From Rubripirellula sp. (lineage in GTDB: Bacteria; Planctomycetota; Planctomycetia; Pirellulales; Pirellulaceae): a stretch of DNA of 33,224 nucleotides. This document shows positions 17,634 through 26,093 of this stretch, piece by piece (position 1 is the stretch's first letter; every line of letters begins with the position of its first letter). The stretch lies in NCBI GenBank assembly GCA_029245125.1, contig JAQWPZ010000056.1:1-33224 (forward strand), read 5' to 3'. Under the pieces are notes generated by a model that saw only the letters and a list, made by a program, of their open reading frames with translations, had not been told where the DNA came from and searched no databases. The position numbers and the translations under genes are program-made.

Positions 17634-17918
17634 TCACGAAGTGACCGTGACACCCTTCCAAAACGCAACGTAGCCCTTGATGTTCTCAGCAGCCTGCTTC
17701 GGCGCGGCATAATACCAGGCGGCTTGCTGATTCACTTTTCCGTCAACCGCGACATCGTAATAATTGGCGGTTCCCTTCCAGCCACATACCGTGGTTGCTT
17801 CGCTCGGTTGAAAATATTCCTGTTGAAGCGAATTGGGTGGAAAATAATGATTGCCGTCGACCATTTCGGTTTGGTCACTTTCGGCCAACACCTTGTCGTT
17901 CCAGATTGCCTTCGCCAT
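17634..17918 (-). CDS. DUF427 domain protein in the egt cluster
   Basis: 94 residues, the usual length for stand-alone DUF427 proteins. Recognisable segments are AIWNDKVLAESDQTEMVDGNHYFPP near the N-terminus, TVCGWKGTANYYDV near the middle and AAWYYAAPKQAAENIKGYVAFW near the end. These aromatic-rich patterns are typical of the family, whose biochemical role is unknown to me. The start is ATG 17918: the GTG three codons upstream belongs to its ribosome site. It lies between the ABC permease gene (138 bp) and egtB (124 bp), all on the minus strand. A role in ergothioneine metabolism would rest on position alone. Confidence 0.88.
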   Translation of the reverse strand: MAKAIWNDKVLAESDQTEMVDGNHYFPPNSLQQEYFQPSEATTVCGWKGTANYYDVAVDGKVNQQAAWYYAAPKQAAENIKGYVAFWKGVTVTS

Positions 17919-17924
17919 TGAAAT

Positions 17925-17931
17925 CACCTTT
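17925..17931 (-). promoter_or_regulatory. Ribosome binding site for the DUF427 gene
   Basis: AAAGGTG on the minus strand, 6 nt before ATG 17918. It overlaps the alternative GTG start, which makes that start unlikely. Confidence 0.65.
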
Positions 17932-18055
17932 CAGATTTCGACCACCCTCGCCTGAGCTCATAAAATCGTCCAAGCTCACACGGAGCTGGACGACTCACTT
18001 GGCCTGCGGATGCGTCGTGATTGATTGCGGAAATTGAACAATTTGCCTCAGCCGC

Positions 18056-19579
18056 TCAGGAATTCGCTTGAAGCCGAAGTCCTCGCGGCACGATCCATTT
18101 TTCACAGAGGTCAAATCCTGCCTGCACCAGCAGGGCCAGAATGGCGGCGGGGACGGCACCTTCGAGGATCAATGCTGTATCGTTCAAGCGGATTCCGGTG
18201 ATAATCGGTTGCCCATAGCCACCTGCCCCAATCAGGGCTCCCAGGGTCGCAAAGCCGACATTCAATACCGCCGCTGTCTTCACGCCGGCCAGAATACTTG
18301 GTGCCGCAAGCGGTAATTCAATTCGAACTAACCGAGCCCACGGCGGCAAACCGATGGCCAAAGCGGCTTCGCTGTACTCTGGCGAGATTCCTTGCAGTCC
18401 AGTGTGTGTATTTCGCACAATCGGCAGCAAGCTGTATAGCAACAAGGCCGTGACGGCGGTCGTTGAACCGAGCCCAATGCTGTTCAGACCCAACCATGCC
18501 ACCAACGGCATCAATATCACGAGCAATGCAAGTGAGGGGATCGTCTGAACCACACCGACGATTCCCAGGATGCCTTGCCCGAACCGAGGTCGTTTGACAG
18601 CCACGATCCCAAGTGGAATCGCCAACAGAATCGCAGGTATCAGCGACCGCCGCACGAGATCCAAATGCTCAACCGTCCTGGCACCAATTCGCTGCCATCG
18701 GCTGGCATCGGCCACCTCCGATTCGACCCCCAGGGTGTTCCCAAGAAATTCGGCTGCCGCGCGACCTTCGCTAATCCGATCGACTTCGACTCGGCTATTT
18801 GACGAGATCATTGCCTCGGCTTCCACCGAACCCACCAATCGAAAAACTGACGCAATGATTTCCGGGGCTCGTGTTTTTAGATCCTGCCGGTAGAGCACCA
18901 CAGCATCGTATCGAGGAAAAAATGCCCGATCATCCTGCAAGAGCTTGAGGTCATAAACGTCGATCTTGGCGTCTGTCGAGTACGCTTCCATCACATCAAT
19001 TGAACCGTTCTTCAGTTGACGATAGGCGATGTCATGGTCCAAACCTGAAACGCGTCGCTGCGGCAAATCATAATGCTTTCGTAAATTCGGCCAGCCATCC
19101 TCGCGGTTCAAAAACTCGCTGCTGAACCCAAACGCTAAATCTGGAAACCGACTGAGATCTGAGACCCGCTCGACCCCAAGTTCTTTCGCACGCGCGCGAT
19201 TCATCGCCAGTGCGTACGTATTGTTGAACCCGATCGGATCACTGACCCCGACACCCTGCTTTGCCAGCGCTTGCCGCATCTCCTCCAGCGAACTTACCTG
19301 TTGACCCGACAAAATCTCCTCGGAAATCGTTCCGGTGTACTCTGGATAGATGTCAATTTCGCCCTGCAACAAGGCTTGATAAACCAATTGAGTGCCGCCC
19401 AACTCTCGATAATGGACCGTGTCGATCCCAGTGTCAGCACACAGGATTCTAAGCATCTCTCCTAAGACAACCGATTCGGTGAACTTCTTTGATCCAATCC
19501 GAATACCTGCCGAACGCATCGACAGTGGCACGAAGGCCAACAGAACCAAGACACCAACGATCGCAATTGCTCGAATCAC
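18056..19579 (-). CDS. ABC transporter substrate-binding/permease fusion (quaternary-amine type, EgtU-like, permuted order)
   Basis: 507 residues. A membrane anchor or signal at about 1-20 is followed by an OpuAC/ProX-type binding domain at about 26-282 (IGSKKFTESVVLGEM, then IDIYPEYTGT at 76-84, FNNTYALAM, NGSIDVMEAYSTDA), then a BPD_transp_1 permease at about 303-495. The permease EAA loop is at about 401-420 (EYSEAALAIGLPPWARLVRI). The family takes up betaine, choline, carnitine or, as EgtU, ergothioneine. In characterised EgtU and OpuA-type fusions the permease comes first; here the binding domain does. The GTG start overlaps the TGA of the ATPase gene in GTGA, so translation is coupled. 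Position between egtD and egtB suggests ergothioneine or hercynine as substrate (inference). Confidence 0.88.
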   Translation of the reverse strand: MIRAIAIVGVLVLLAFVPLSMRSAGIRIGSKKFTESVVLGEMLRILCADTGIDTVHYRELGGTQLVYQALLQGEIDIYPEYTGTISEEILSGQQVSSLEEMRQALAKQGVGVSDPIGFNNTYALAMNRARAKELGVERVSDLSRFPDLAFGFSSEFLNREDGWPNLRKHYDLPQRRVSGLDHDIAYRQLKNGSIDVMEAYSTDAKIDVYDLKLLQDDRAFFPRYDAVVLYRQDLKTRAPEIIASVFRLVGSVEAEAMISSNSRVEVDRISEGRAAAEFLGNTLGVESEVADASRWQRIGARTVEHLDLVRRSLIPAILLAIPLGIVAVKRPRFGQGILGIVGVVQTIPSLALLVILMPLVAWLGLNSIGLGSTTAVTALLLYSLLPIVRNTHTGLQGISPEYSEAALAIGLPPWARLVRIELPLAAPSILAGVKTAAVLNVGFATLGALIGAGGYGQPIITGIRLNDTALILEGAVPAAILALLVQAGFDLCEKWIVPRGLRLQANS

Positions 19580-20394
19580 TGTTCGCCTCGCTCGCCGGAT
19601 TCAGGCTTGGTGATAGCTAGCTTGGTGACGTCAGGCCTGTCGATGTTCGGACGCGAACCATCCATTGGCGAGAGGCCATGCTGTGCTTGGATGAAGCGTG
19701 TAACAAACGGATCGCTGGGGTGATCGATCAATTCCTGCATCGTGCCGGCTTGGACGAGACGACCTTCTCGGAACAAGATAATTTCGTCGCCAAAATGGGC
19801 GGCTTCTTGCAAATCGTGCGTTACCAAAACGACCGATTTTTGAAGCGACCGAAAGATTCCGCTCAGATCATTCTGCAGATCACTTCGGATCATCGGATCG
19901 AGTGCTCCGAGCGGTTCATCCAATAACATCCAATCTGGATCCAGCATCAGCGCACGCATCAACGCAACACGTTGCTGCTGACCGCCCGAGAGTTGTGCCG
20001 GATAACGATCAAGTGTCGACTCCGGCAACTGCGCCAAGGCCGACAATTCCTCGATACGATTTCGGATTTTGGCTTTGGACCAGTTCAGGAAATCGGCGAT
20101 GAGCGAGACATTTTGGCGAGCCGTTAAATGAGGAAACAAGCCACCACTCTGAATCACGTATCCAATCCGCTTTCGAATCTGCAACACATTATCGGGCTCG
20201 AGCGTTTGCCCTTCAAAGCGAACCGTTCCCGAGTCCGGTACCGTCAGACCCAAAGCGATTTTCAAGAGCGTTGACTTGCCACACCCGCTTGTCCCCAGCA
20301 ACACATAGGTACGACCGCTCGACAACTGCAGCGTCGTGGGCTCAAGAGCCACCACACCACCGTATCGCTTCGAAACATCACAGAGTTCGAGCAA
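19576..20394 (-). CDS. ABC transporter ATP-binding subunit (ProV/EgtV-like, no CBS domains)
   Basis: 272 residues. Walker A GTSGCGKST is at 34-42, the Q-loop region near 82, signature LSGGQ at 135-139, Walker B LLDEP at 157-161 with the following D-loop ALD, and the switch His at 193. It belongs with the quaternary-amine uptake ATPases but stops soon after the ATPase core, without the tandem CBS pair that osmotically gated ProV/OpuAA proteins carry. Constitutive rather than osmosensing uptake is inferred from this. The start is TTG 20394, three bases after the egtD stop; an earlier start would lie inside egtD, and the beginning LELCDVSKRYGG fits ABC ATPases. Its stop overlaps the permease start by four bases. 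Confidence 0.9.
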   Translation of the reverse strand: MLELCDVSKRYGGVVALEPTTLQLSSGRTYVLLGTSGCGKSTLLKIALGLTVPDSGTVRFEGQTLEPDNVLQIRKRIGYVIQSGGLFPHLTARQNVSLIADFLNWSKAKIRNRIEELSALAQLPESTLDRYPAQLSGGQQQRVALMRALMLDPDWMLLDEPLGALDPMIRSDLQNDLSGIFRSLQKSVVLVTHDLQEAAHFGDEIILFREGRLVQAGTMQELIDHPSDPFVTRFIQAQHGLSPMDGSRPNIDRPDVTKLAITKPESGERGEQ

Positions 20395-20397
20395 GCC

Positions 20398-21360
20398 TCA
20401 CTCCACAATGACAAGGTGCAGCACGGCGAACAAACCATCGGGATCTGTCCAGTATTCGTGCAACGTCAACCCAGCCTGCGCCGCCAACGCCGCGAATCCA
20501 TCCACGGTGTACTTGTGGGAATACTCTGTGTGAATCAATTCGCCCGCGGCAAATCGAAATGAACGATCCCCAATCTTCACTTCTTGATCGACACGACTAA
20601 TCAAGCCGATCTCTACGCGATGATCTTTTGAATTGTAAGCGGCATGATGCTCGAAACCGTCCTGCTGCAGATTTGCGCCGAGTTCCTCACGAAGCCGATC
20701 AACGAGATTCAAGTTGAACGCCGCGGTAATCCCTTGCGCGTCGTTGTAGGCAGCCTCGATTACTTTTGGATCTTTTTGCAAATCGACTCCGATCAACAAT
20801 CCACCACCACACCCGCACAGCCGAACGATCCGCTTCAGCAAAGTCAATGCATCGTCTGGCGGAAAGTTTCCGATCGTCGATCCCGGGAAATAAACTGCAT
20901 CATGGGTGGGCGGTCGCGAGGGTGTCGGCAGCCCAAAATCCTCTGTGAAATCTGCACAGACCGGCAAGACTTCAATTTTTGGATAACGGACCTGCAGTCC
21001 CTCGGCCGTTTTTCGCAAATGATCCTGCGAGATGTCTACCGGAACGTACGCAACTGGCTTGTGCAAATGGTCCAGCAGGATCCGCGTCTTGACACTGCTG
21101 CCGCTGCCGAATTCCACCAGCATCACGCCACTACCAATTTGATCGGCCATCTCACCAGCGTATCGCTCCATGATCGCCAGCTCGGTACGAGTTAAGTAGT
21201 ACTCGTCAAGCTCACAAATCTGGTCGAACAGCTGGGATCCCCGCTCGTCATAAAAATACTTGCACGGGATCCAACGTGGTGAATTTCCGAGACCCTCAAT
21301 CACATCATCGTGAAAACTGGCACTGTCGGGGTGATGGGTTTGGGACAAGGAAATACTCAT
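20398..21360 (-). CDS. egtD: L-histidine N-alpha-methyltransferase EgtD
   Basis: 320 residues, the normal length. EgtD methylates histidine three times with SAM to give hercynine, the first step of ergothioneine synthesis. The SAM loop EFGSGSS is at 83-89. By eye, substrate-pocket positions of Mycobacterium smegmatis EgtD map with an offset of one for most: Y56 to Y55, N166 to N165, Y206 to Y205, and E282 to E279 in HTEYSHK. The position of M252 is Ile (I251 in HRVEIGL). The ATG at 21360 has no strong ribosome site. It heads the cluster and is divergent from the S9 peptidase, so the 163-bp gap should hold the cluster promoter. Confidence 0.94.
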   Translation of the reverse strand: MSISLSQTHHPDSASFHDDVIEGLGNSPRWIPCKYFYDERGSQLFDQICELDEYYLTRTELAIMERYAGEMADQIGSGVMLVEFGSGSSVKTRILLDHLHKPVAYVPVDISQDHLRKTAEGLQVRYPKIEVLPVCADFTEDFGLPTPSRPPTHDAVYFPGSTIGNFPPDDALTLLKRIVRLCGCGGGLLIGVDLQKDPKVIEAAYNDAQGITAAFNLNLVDRLREELGANLQQDGFEHHAAYNSKDHRVEIGLISRVDQEVKIGDRSFRFAAGELIHTEYSHKYTVDGFAALAAQAGLTLHEYWTDPDGLFAVLHLVIVE

Positions 21361-21523
21361 TCATCAAGATTCATTCTGGGTAACCACTCGCCGGTAGGCT
21401 GCCAGATTCTGCCTGTTTTCGGCTCACAGGTAAAGTCAGCTCCGCTGATTCGAAACATCCGCGAAAGCAGAGTGCTTGTGATAGGATTGGCTGATTCACT
21501 GACCATCACCTGGAGAATCCATC
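21361..21523. other. Divergent promoter region, egt cluster / S9 peptidase
   Basis: A 163-bp gap between divergent starts that must hold promoters for both. I see no clear operator palindrome and no confident -35/-10 pair. Confidence 0.45.
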
Positions 21524-23608
21524 ATGCTTGCAGATGTGAAAACAACTTGGCTACCGCTCACCGGCTTGTTACTCGCCATCACGGCACCGTCGGCATGGTG
21601 TGACCAGCACATGGAATCAAAACACGTGACGGAGATTCAATCCGTCACATCTGCGGTTCTGTCACCCGACGGAAATCGGGTGGCATACACCGTTTCCGTC
21701 CCACGAGCGCCTCTGCAAGACACCGATGGGCCCGCCTGGTCGGAACTCCACATCGCCGAAATTGGGGACGAATCATCCATCAGGCCATTCATCACCGGCG
21801 AAGTGTCGATCGGCTCTCCACAGTGGTCACCCGACAGCAAATTCCTCTACTACACGGCAAAACGCCAAGGTGATTCAGGAAAGGTGCTCTACCGTATCCC
21901 CATCGATGGTGGCGAATCGGTACGAGTCGTGACCCACGCCAACTCAATCGGCTCCTTCGATCTCTCGCCCAATGGCCAGAGCGTTGCATTTCTTGCGACC
22001 GAGGAGGTCGCCAAAGAACAGCAAGAGGTTCAAGAACAGGGCTTCGACCAAGAGATCTACGAAGAGGATGCGATGCCAACCCGCATCTGGATTGCGGATC
22101 TTGATCCCCCCTACCTAAAACCGAACTTGGATCGAAAATCTCGCATGCTGGAACTGGAGGGCTCCGCACTGGAGGTAGCTTGGAGTCCCAATGGGCAAGA
22201 CTTGATGGTTGTCTCGGCACCAACGCCTTCGGTCGATGATAGCTACATGTTTGCTCGCGCTCATGTCGTCGATAGTGAATCAGGACGGGTCATCCAGTCA
22301 TTGGGGAATCCCGGAAAACTAGGTCAGGTGGCCTGGAGTCCTGACGGGCGACATCTCGCATTGATCTCAGGTGAAGACATCCACGATCCACATGAAGGCC
22401 GATTGATGGTGACGTCGATCGATGGAGAGCAACCGCTTAAGGACTTGCTGCCGGGGCTGATGGGACAGGTTAACTCGATCGCGTGGGTCAATGACACAAC
22501 CCTGTTCTGGCTCGCCGCCGAAGGACTGCACACCCGAATCGGAACCGTAACGCTGGATGGAAAAACAAGCGATCGGATTCAACCGAATGAGACAATCTTT
22601 ACTTCACTCTCCGCCACAACGAGCAGCGACACGATCGCACTGATCGGCCACACTGCAAGCCATCCAGGAGAATTGTTCGTCCAGTCTGATGATCAATCGG
22701 AACCACAGCGGATGACGAACACCAATCCCTGGCTGGCAGAAATCAGCCTCGCCCAACAGACACCCGTTGAATACGAGGCGCGAGACGGAGTGAAAATCCA
22801 GGGGGTCCTGATCTATCCCCTGCATTATGTCGAAGGACGTCGATACCCCACGATCATGTACGTACACGGTGGCCCAGAATCCCACGAATCAAACGGATGG
22901 TTGACCAGTTACTCGCGTCCTGGCCAAGTCGCCGCAGCCAAAGGCTTTGCCGTTTTCTATCCGAACTACCGCGGCAGCACCGGACGTGGTGTTGAATTTT
23001 CGAAAATGGGTCAGGCGGATGCAGCGGGTAAAGAATTCGATGACCTAGTTGATGGGGTCGACCACCTAATCGAAATGGGGCTCACCGCGCCCGATTCGGT
23101 TGGTGTCACCGGGGGTTCCTACGGTGGCTTCGCATCAGCCTGGTGTTCGACTTATTACTCCGATCGGTTTGCTGCCAGCGTAATGTTCGTCGGCATCAGC
23201 GATAATCTATCGAAAGTCGGTACGACCGATATTCCCGAGGAGATGTACCTCGTTCACCACCGCAAACGGCTCTGGGAAGATTGGGATTATTTTCTAGAAC
23301 GAAGCCCGATTCGGCACATCGAAAAGAACCAGACTCCCACCCTGATCTTGCACGGTAAAGAGGACCCTCGCGTGCATCCATCCCAATCTCTTGAGTTCTT
23401 CAGACACCTGAAAACACTCGATCAAGCACCGGCCCGCCTGGTGCTCTACGAAGGGGAAGGCCACGGGAATCGCAAGGCAGCAGCGAGGCTCGATTACAAC
23501 CTTCGAATGCTCCGATGGATGGAGCAGTTTCTGCAAAAGAAGGGGGCGGAAAAACCGCCAATCGAAATCGACTATGCAGAGGCAATGGACGCGACTGACC
23601 AGAAATGA
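21524..23608 (+). CDS. S9 family prolyl oligopeptidase, secreted
   Basis: 694 residues. A signal peptide (LPLTGLLLAITAPSAW) leads into a WD40/TolB-like propeller of about 350 residues, with repeats such as VLSPDGNRVAYT, WSPDSKFLYYTAK, DLSPNGQSVAFLA and WSPDGRHLALIS. The C-terminal alpha/beta-hydrolase peptidase domain has the nucleophile in GGSYGG (S532), Asp in KEDPRVHP (D614) and His in GEGHGNR (H647), at the usual S9 spacing. It probably cleaves short peptides outside the cytoplasm as part of protein scavenging. ATG 21524 is preceded by GGAG at 21512-21515, 8 nt away. It is monocistronic. Confidence 0.93.
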   Translation: MLADVKTTWLPLTGLLLAITAPSAWCDQHMESKHVTEIQSVTSAVLSPDGNRVAYTVSVPRAPLQDTDGPAWSELHIAEIGDESSIRPFITGEVSIGSPQWSPDSKFLYYTAKRQGDSGKVLYRIPIDGGESVRVVTHANSIGSFDLSPNGQSVAFLATEEVAKEQQEVQEQGFDQEIYEEDAMPTRIWIADLDPPYLKPNLDRKSRMLELEGSALEVAWSPNGQDLMVVSAPTPSVDDSYMFARAHVVDSESGRVIQSLGNPGKLGQVAWSPDGRHLALISGEDIHDPHEGRLMVTSIDGEQPLKDLLPGLMGQVNSIAWVNDTTLFWLAAEGLHTRIGTVTLDGKTSDRIQPNETIFTSLSATTSSDTIALIGHTASHPGELFVQSDDQSEPQRMTNTNPWLAEISLAQQTPVEYEARDGVKIQGVLIYPLHYVEGRRYPTIMYVHGGPESHESNGWLTSYSRPGQVAAAKGFAVFYPNYRGSTGRGVEFSKMGQADAAGKEFDDLVDGVDHLIEMGLTAPDSVGVTGGSYGGFASAWCSTYYSDRFAASVMFVGISDNLSKVGTTDIPEEMYLVHHRKRLWEDWDYFLERSPIRHIEKNQTPTLILHGKEDPRVHPSQSLEFFRHLKTLDQAPARLVLYEGEGHGNRKAAARLDYNLRMLRWMEQFLQKKGAEKPPIEIDYAEAMDATDQK

Positions 23609-23621
23609 TTCGCCCCTGCGA

Positions 23622-23656
23622 ATCGGGTCGAACCCAAGCATCGGGTCGAACCCAAG
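23622..23656. repeat. 18-bp tandem repeat, two copies
   Basis: The unit atcgggtcgaacccaag occurs at 23622-23638 and 23640-23656, one base apart, just after the S9 peptidase stop codon. Confidence 0.85.
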
Positions 23657-23835
23657 GAACCAATCGCGGGTGATCAGCGATCTAAAGGCCTGGGCGGTCG
23701 GCAATGACGACCGCGAAATCCTTAAAATCACCCTACCGACCGAAGCCGGTGTCGTCGCAGGGCACCGGCGCGGCGTCGAACAATTGGTGTGATGGAAATC
23801 CGCTGATCGAATGGCTCAGAGCAAGCTGCAGCAAA

Positions 23836-23895
23836 CAAACTGGGCCCGAACAAACTGGGCCCGAGCAAACTAGGCCCGAGCAAACTGGGCCCGAG
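23836..23895. repeat. 15-bp tandem repeat, four copies
   Basis: Unit caaactgggcccgag at 23836-23850 (last base differs), 23851-23865, 23866-23880 (one substitution, taggccc) and 23881-23895. Each perfect unit contains the palindrome gggccc. The plus strand could encode QTGPE repeats, but no gene is supported. Confidence 0.92.
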
Positions 23896-23943
23896 CAGAA
23901 ACGCGAACAAGGTGAGGTCGCCGTTTTTCTGTGCGAAAAGATC

Positions 23944-25833
23944 TCAGCCGCTTGGACCCAAATTGGGCCGAACGGCCTCCGACTTTGATCGGTCCCAGCC
24001 TTTGTTCTCCTTGTTGAGTTTCCCCGGTTTCTCGCCTTGATCACCAATGCTCTTCCCGCCCCCACCCTTGATCTTGATCCAAGCTTGGCGAACTTGGTCT
24101 TCGGTCATTTTCCCTTCCTTCACCGCTGCTCGAAAGCGTTCATTGATCGCTCGGTAATCGACTTTGTCCCGATCGCCAGCACCCGACAAACCTTGCTTGG
24201 CATTCATCTCAGCCTTTGCATTCGCCATCGCTTCCGCTTTAGCTTTTTCCTCGGCAGCTCTTCTGTCTATCGCTTCTCCGGCTGATTCTGTTTGCGGGCC
24301 GTCGTTTTCGGGGGCGGCTGGTTGGCTCAGCATGTCGTCGATGGGTGTCACCTGCAGATTCCAGCTGTGCAACATTCCGAAACGATCACTTCGAGTGCCC
24401 TGGATGACCAATTGCCAGACGCCTTGAATATTTTTTTCGTTGAAGTGGCTCAGGCTTGGCTGTCGTTTTACGAGCGCCTCAGGCTGAAAGGTGCCTTTAA
24501 ATGGCGGCCTTGCTTTCACAATCGGCACAGACGACTGGTCATCAAAAATGGTGTTATCGAAGTTGTCATCTCGACCGCCCACCGCTGTGAACAATTCAAT
24601 TCGCTGACCGTCCGGTCCCGTCAAGAAAACATCAAGACTTGACGCGTTGGTGTGCGTGATCGAAAGCTGGAGATTCAAATCCCCGATCAAAAAATCATCG
24701 ATGACTTCAATTTCCGAAAGTACGGTTCGGCCCGGCGGCAAGACTTTGGCTTCTGTGTTTTGATAGCTGCCTCCAACCAAAGCTTTGGACCGCATCACTT
24801 CGGGTGCAGTCAGCAATCCATCGCGATTGAGGTCAAACGCGGTGAATTCCTCGAGTTTCGCATCTGTCCATTCGGTTGCGAATTCAGACATCGAAACCTG
24901 CCGGTCCCGGTCCACATCTAATTCATAAAACCAACCTGGAATTCCTTCAACCATCGCTCCGGTTTGGTCTTGAAGTTCGGAGACGTGGGCAAACAATTCT
25001 TCCCGCGTCAGCTCACCATCGCGGTCGAGGTCAATCTGAGTCGTCTGCATACCGGTTTCAGCGGCTTCCGACGCTTCTAGGCGACCATTCTTATTGGCAT
25101 CAAATCGCCCCAAGAGGCTGGCGGTCAACCAGTAGCTGTTACCACCGCGACGCCACCACATCGAGTCATCACGGTTTTCTTTTTCACGTTCGAACGATCG
25201 AATTTCACTTCCACCTCGCCAGGCCTTCCGGCGCAATTCATCTGAAGACTGATCAAGCATGCGGCGGCGGGCGTAACGCTGAGCCAGTTCGAGCCGACTG
25301 ATCTTGCCGTCTTCGTTAAGGTCATCGTCGAATGGATCGCGATGGGTCCAGCGTTCTCTCAGGGCCTCTCTTCGATCGATATAGCCGTCCTGGTCCCGAT
25401 CGCAACGACGCATGGTGCGATCGGCAAAATCTAAATCGTCTTTGGTGTAGGGATACTTGACCTCGGTGATTCCAAATTCTGGAACCATCGGCTCATCATC
25501 GGACGGCCCGAACGACCGAATGCCTCGATCGGGGTCAGGACGAATGTCCTGACCAGATGACCCATTACGCTGCGAGTAGAAACGACGAGCGGCCTCCTGG
25601 ATCTCTTCGATCTCCACCGCTCGCCGACCAATGGCCATCCGGTTGGCTGTGATCCGTTCCAAATAGGGACGTGCTAAAGCGGTCACCTCCTCTGGGTCGA
25701 TCTCACCATTCTTGTTCTTGTCTAATCGTTCTAGCGATTCACGAAGCCCTGCTTGGCCATAGGATCGCTCTGGAGCAATCATCCAGGGGCCCAACACCGC
25801 CAAGACCAACAACGGTGCGTGATAACGATTCAT
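23944..25833 (-). CDS. Secreted EF-hand protein with a P-domain
   Basis: 629 residues from ATG 25833, where a signal peptide (YHAPLLVLAVLGPWMIA) begins; the longer TTG frame would bury it. Seven EF-hand-like calcium loops are visible at about 38-49, 144-155, 171-182, 244-255, 268-279, 306-317 and 334-345 (for example DRDQDGYIDRRE and DLNRDGLLTAPE). A proprotein-convertase P-domain follows at about 365-496 (FLIGDLNLQLSITHTNASSLDVFLTGPDG, then GVWQLVIQGT and LHSWNLQV). The tail (about 510-629) is Lys/Ala/Glu-rich and ends in a basic, Gly-containing segment. No catalytic domain is present. It is probably a calcium-binding extracellular or surface protein; the partner is unknown. Confidence 0.88.
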   Translation of the reverse strand: MNRYHAPLLVLAVLGPWMIAPERSYGQAGLRESLERLDKNKNGEIDPEEVTALARPYLERITANRMAIGRRAVEIEEIQEAARRFYSQRNGSSGQDIRPDPDRGIRSFGPSDDEPMVPEFGITEVKYPYTKDDLDFADRTMRRCDRDQDGYIDRREALRERWTHRDPFDDDLNEDGKISRLELAQRYARRRMLDQSSDELRRKAWRGGSEIRSFEREKENRDDSMWWRRGGNSYWLTASLLGRFDANKNGRLEASEAAETGMQTTQIDLDRDGELTREELFAHVSELQDQTGAMVEGIPGWFYELDVDRDRQVSMSEFATEWTDAKLEEFTAFDLNRDGLLTAPEVMRSKALVGGSYQNTEAKVLPPGRTVLSEIEVIDDFLIGDLNLQLSITHTNASSLDVFLTGPDGQRIELFTAVGGRDDNFDNTIFDDQSSVPIVKARPPFKGTFQPEALVKRQPSLSHFNEKNIQGVWQLVIQGTRSDRFGMLHSWNLQVTPIDDMLSQPAAPENDGPQTESAGEAIDRRAAEEKAKAEAMANAKAEMNAKQGLSGAGDRDKVDYRAINERFRAAVKEGKMTEDQVRQAWIKIKGGGGKSIGDQGEKPGKLNKENKGWDRSKSEAVRPNLGPSG

Positions 25834-26093
25834 AGTCAGTCTCTGGGGTTCGACGGGCGACCGAGGTGGGATTGAACGACCATCAATATGATTGTCGGCG
25901 TTCAAGCGATCGCTTGGGGGGTAGGCTGCGCGTATAGATTGGAACCCCTCTAATTTCCCTTGGTTCCCCGGAAAAGCAAGCGCAACCCACGTTTCCCGGG
26001 CCAATTTACGGCTCCCAACCGCCAATTTCTTGTCAGAACAGTCGCTGAACCCTCAAAACCGGTCATGGATCGTGAATCGACAGCGTCAACGGA

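Larger units (their letters stand above)
23609..23943. other. Convergent gap filled with short tandem repeats
   Basis: 335 bp between the convergent S9 and EF-hand genes. It contains two tandem arrays (annotated separately). Short open frames reading QTGPE repeats cross it, but no ribosome site or family supports a gene. Confidence 0.5.

Noticed and set aside
23836..23895. CRISPR-like array
   Set aside because: Units are contiguous 15-mers with no spacers and no cas genes nearby.
23704..23988. Open frame reading QTGPE repeats
   Set aside because: Created by the 15-bp array; it overlaps the EF-hand gene end and has no start signal.
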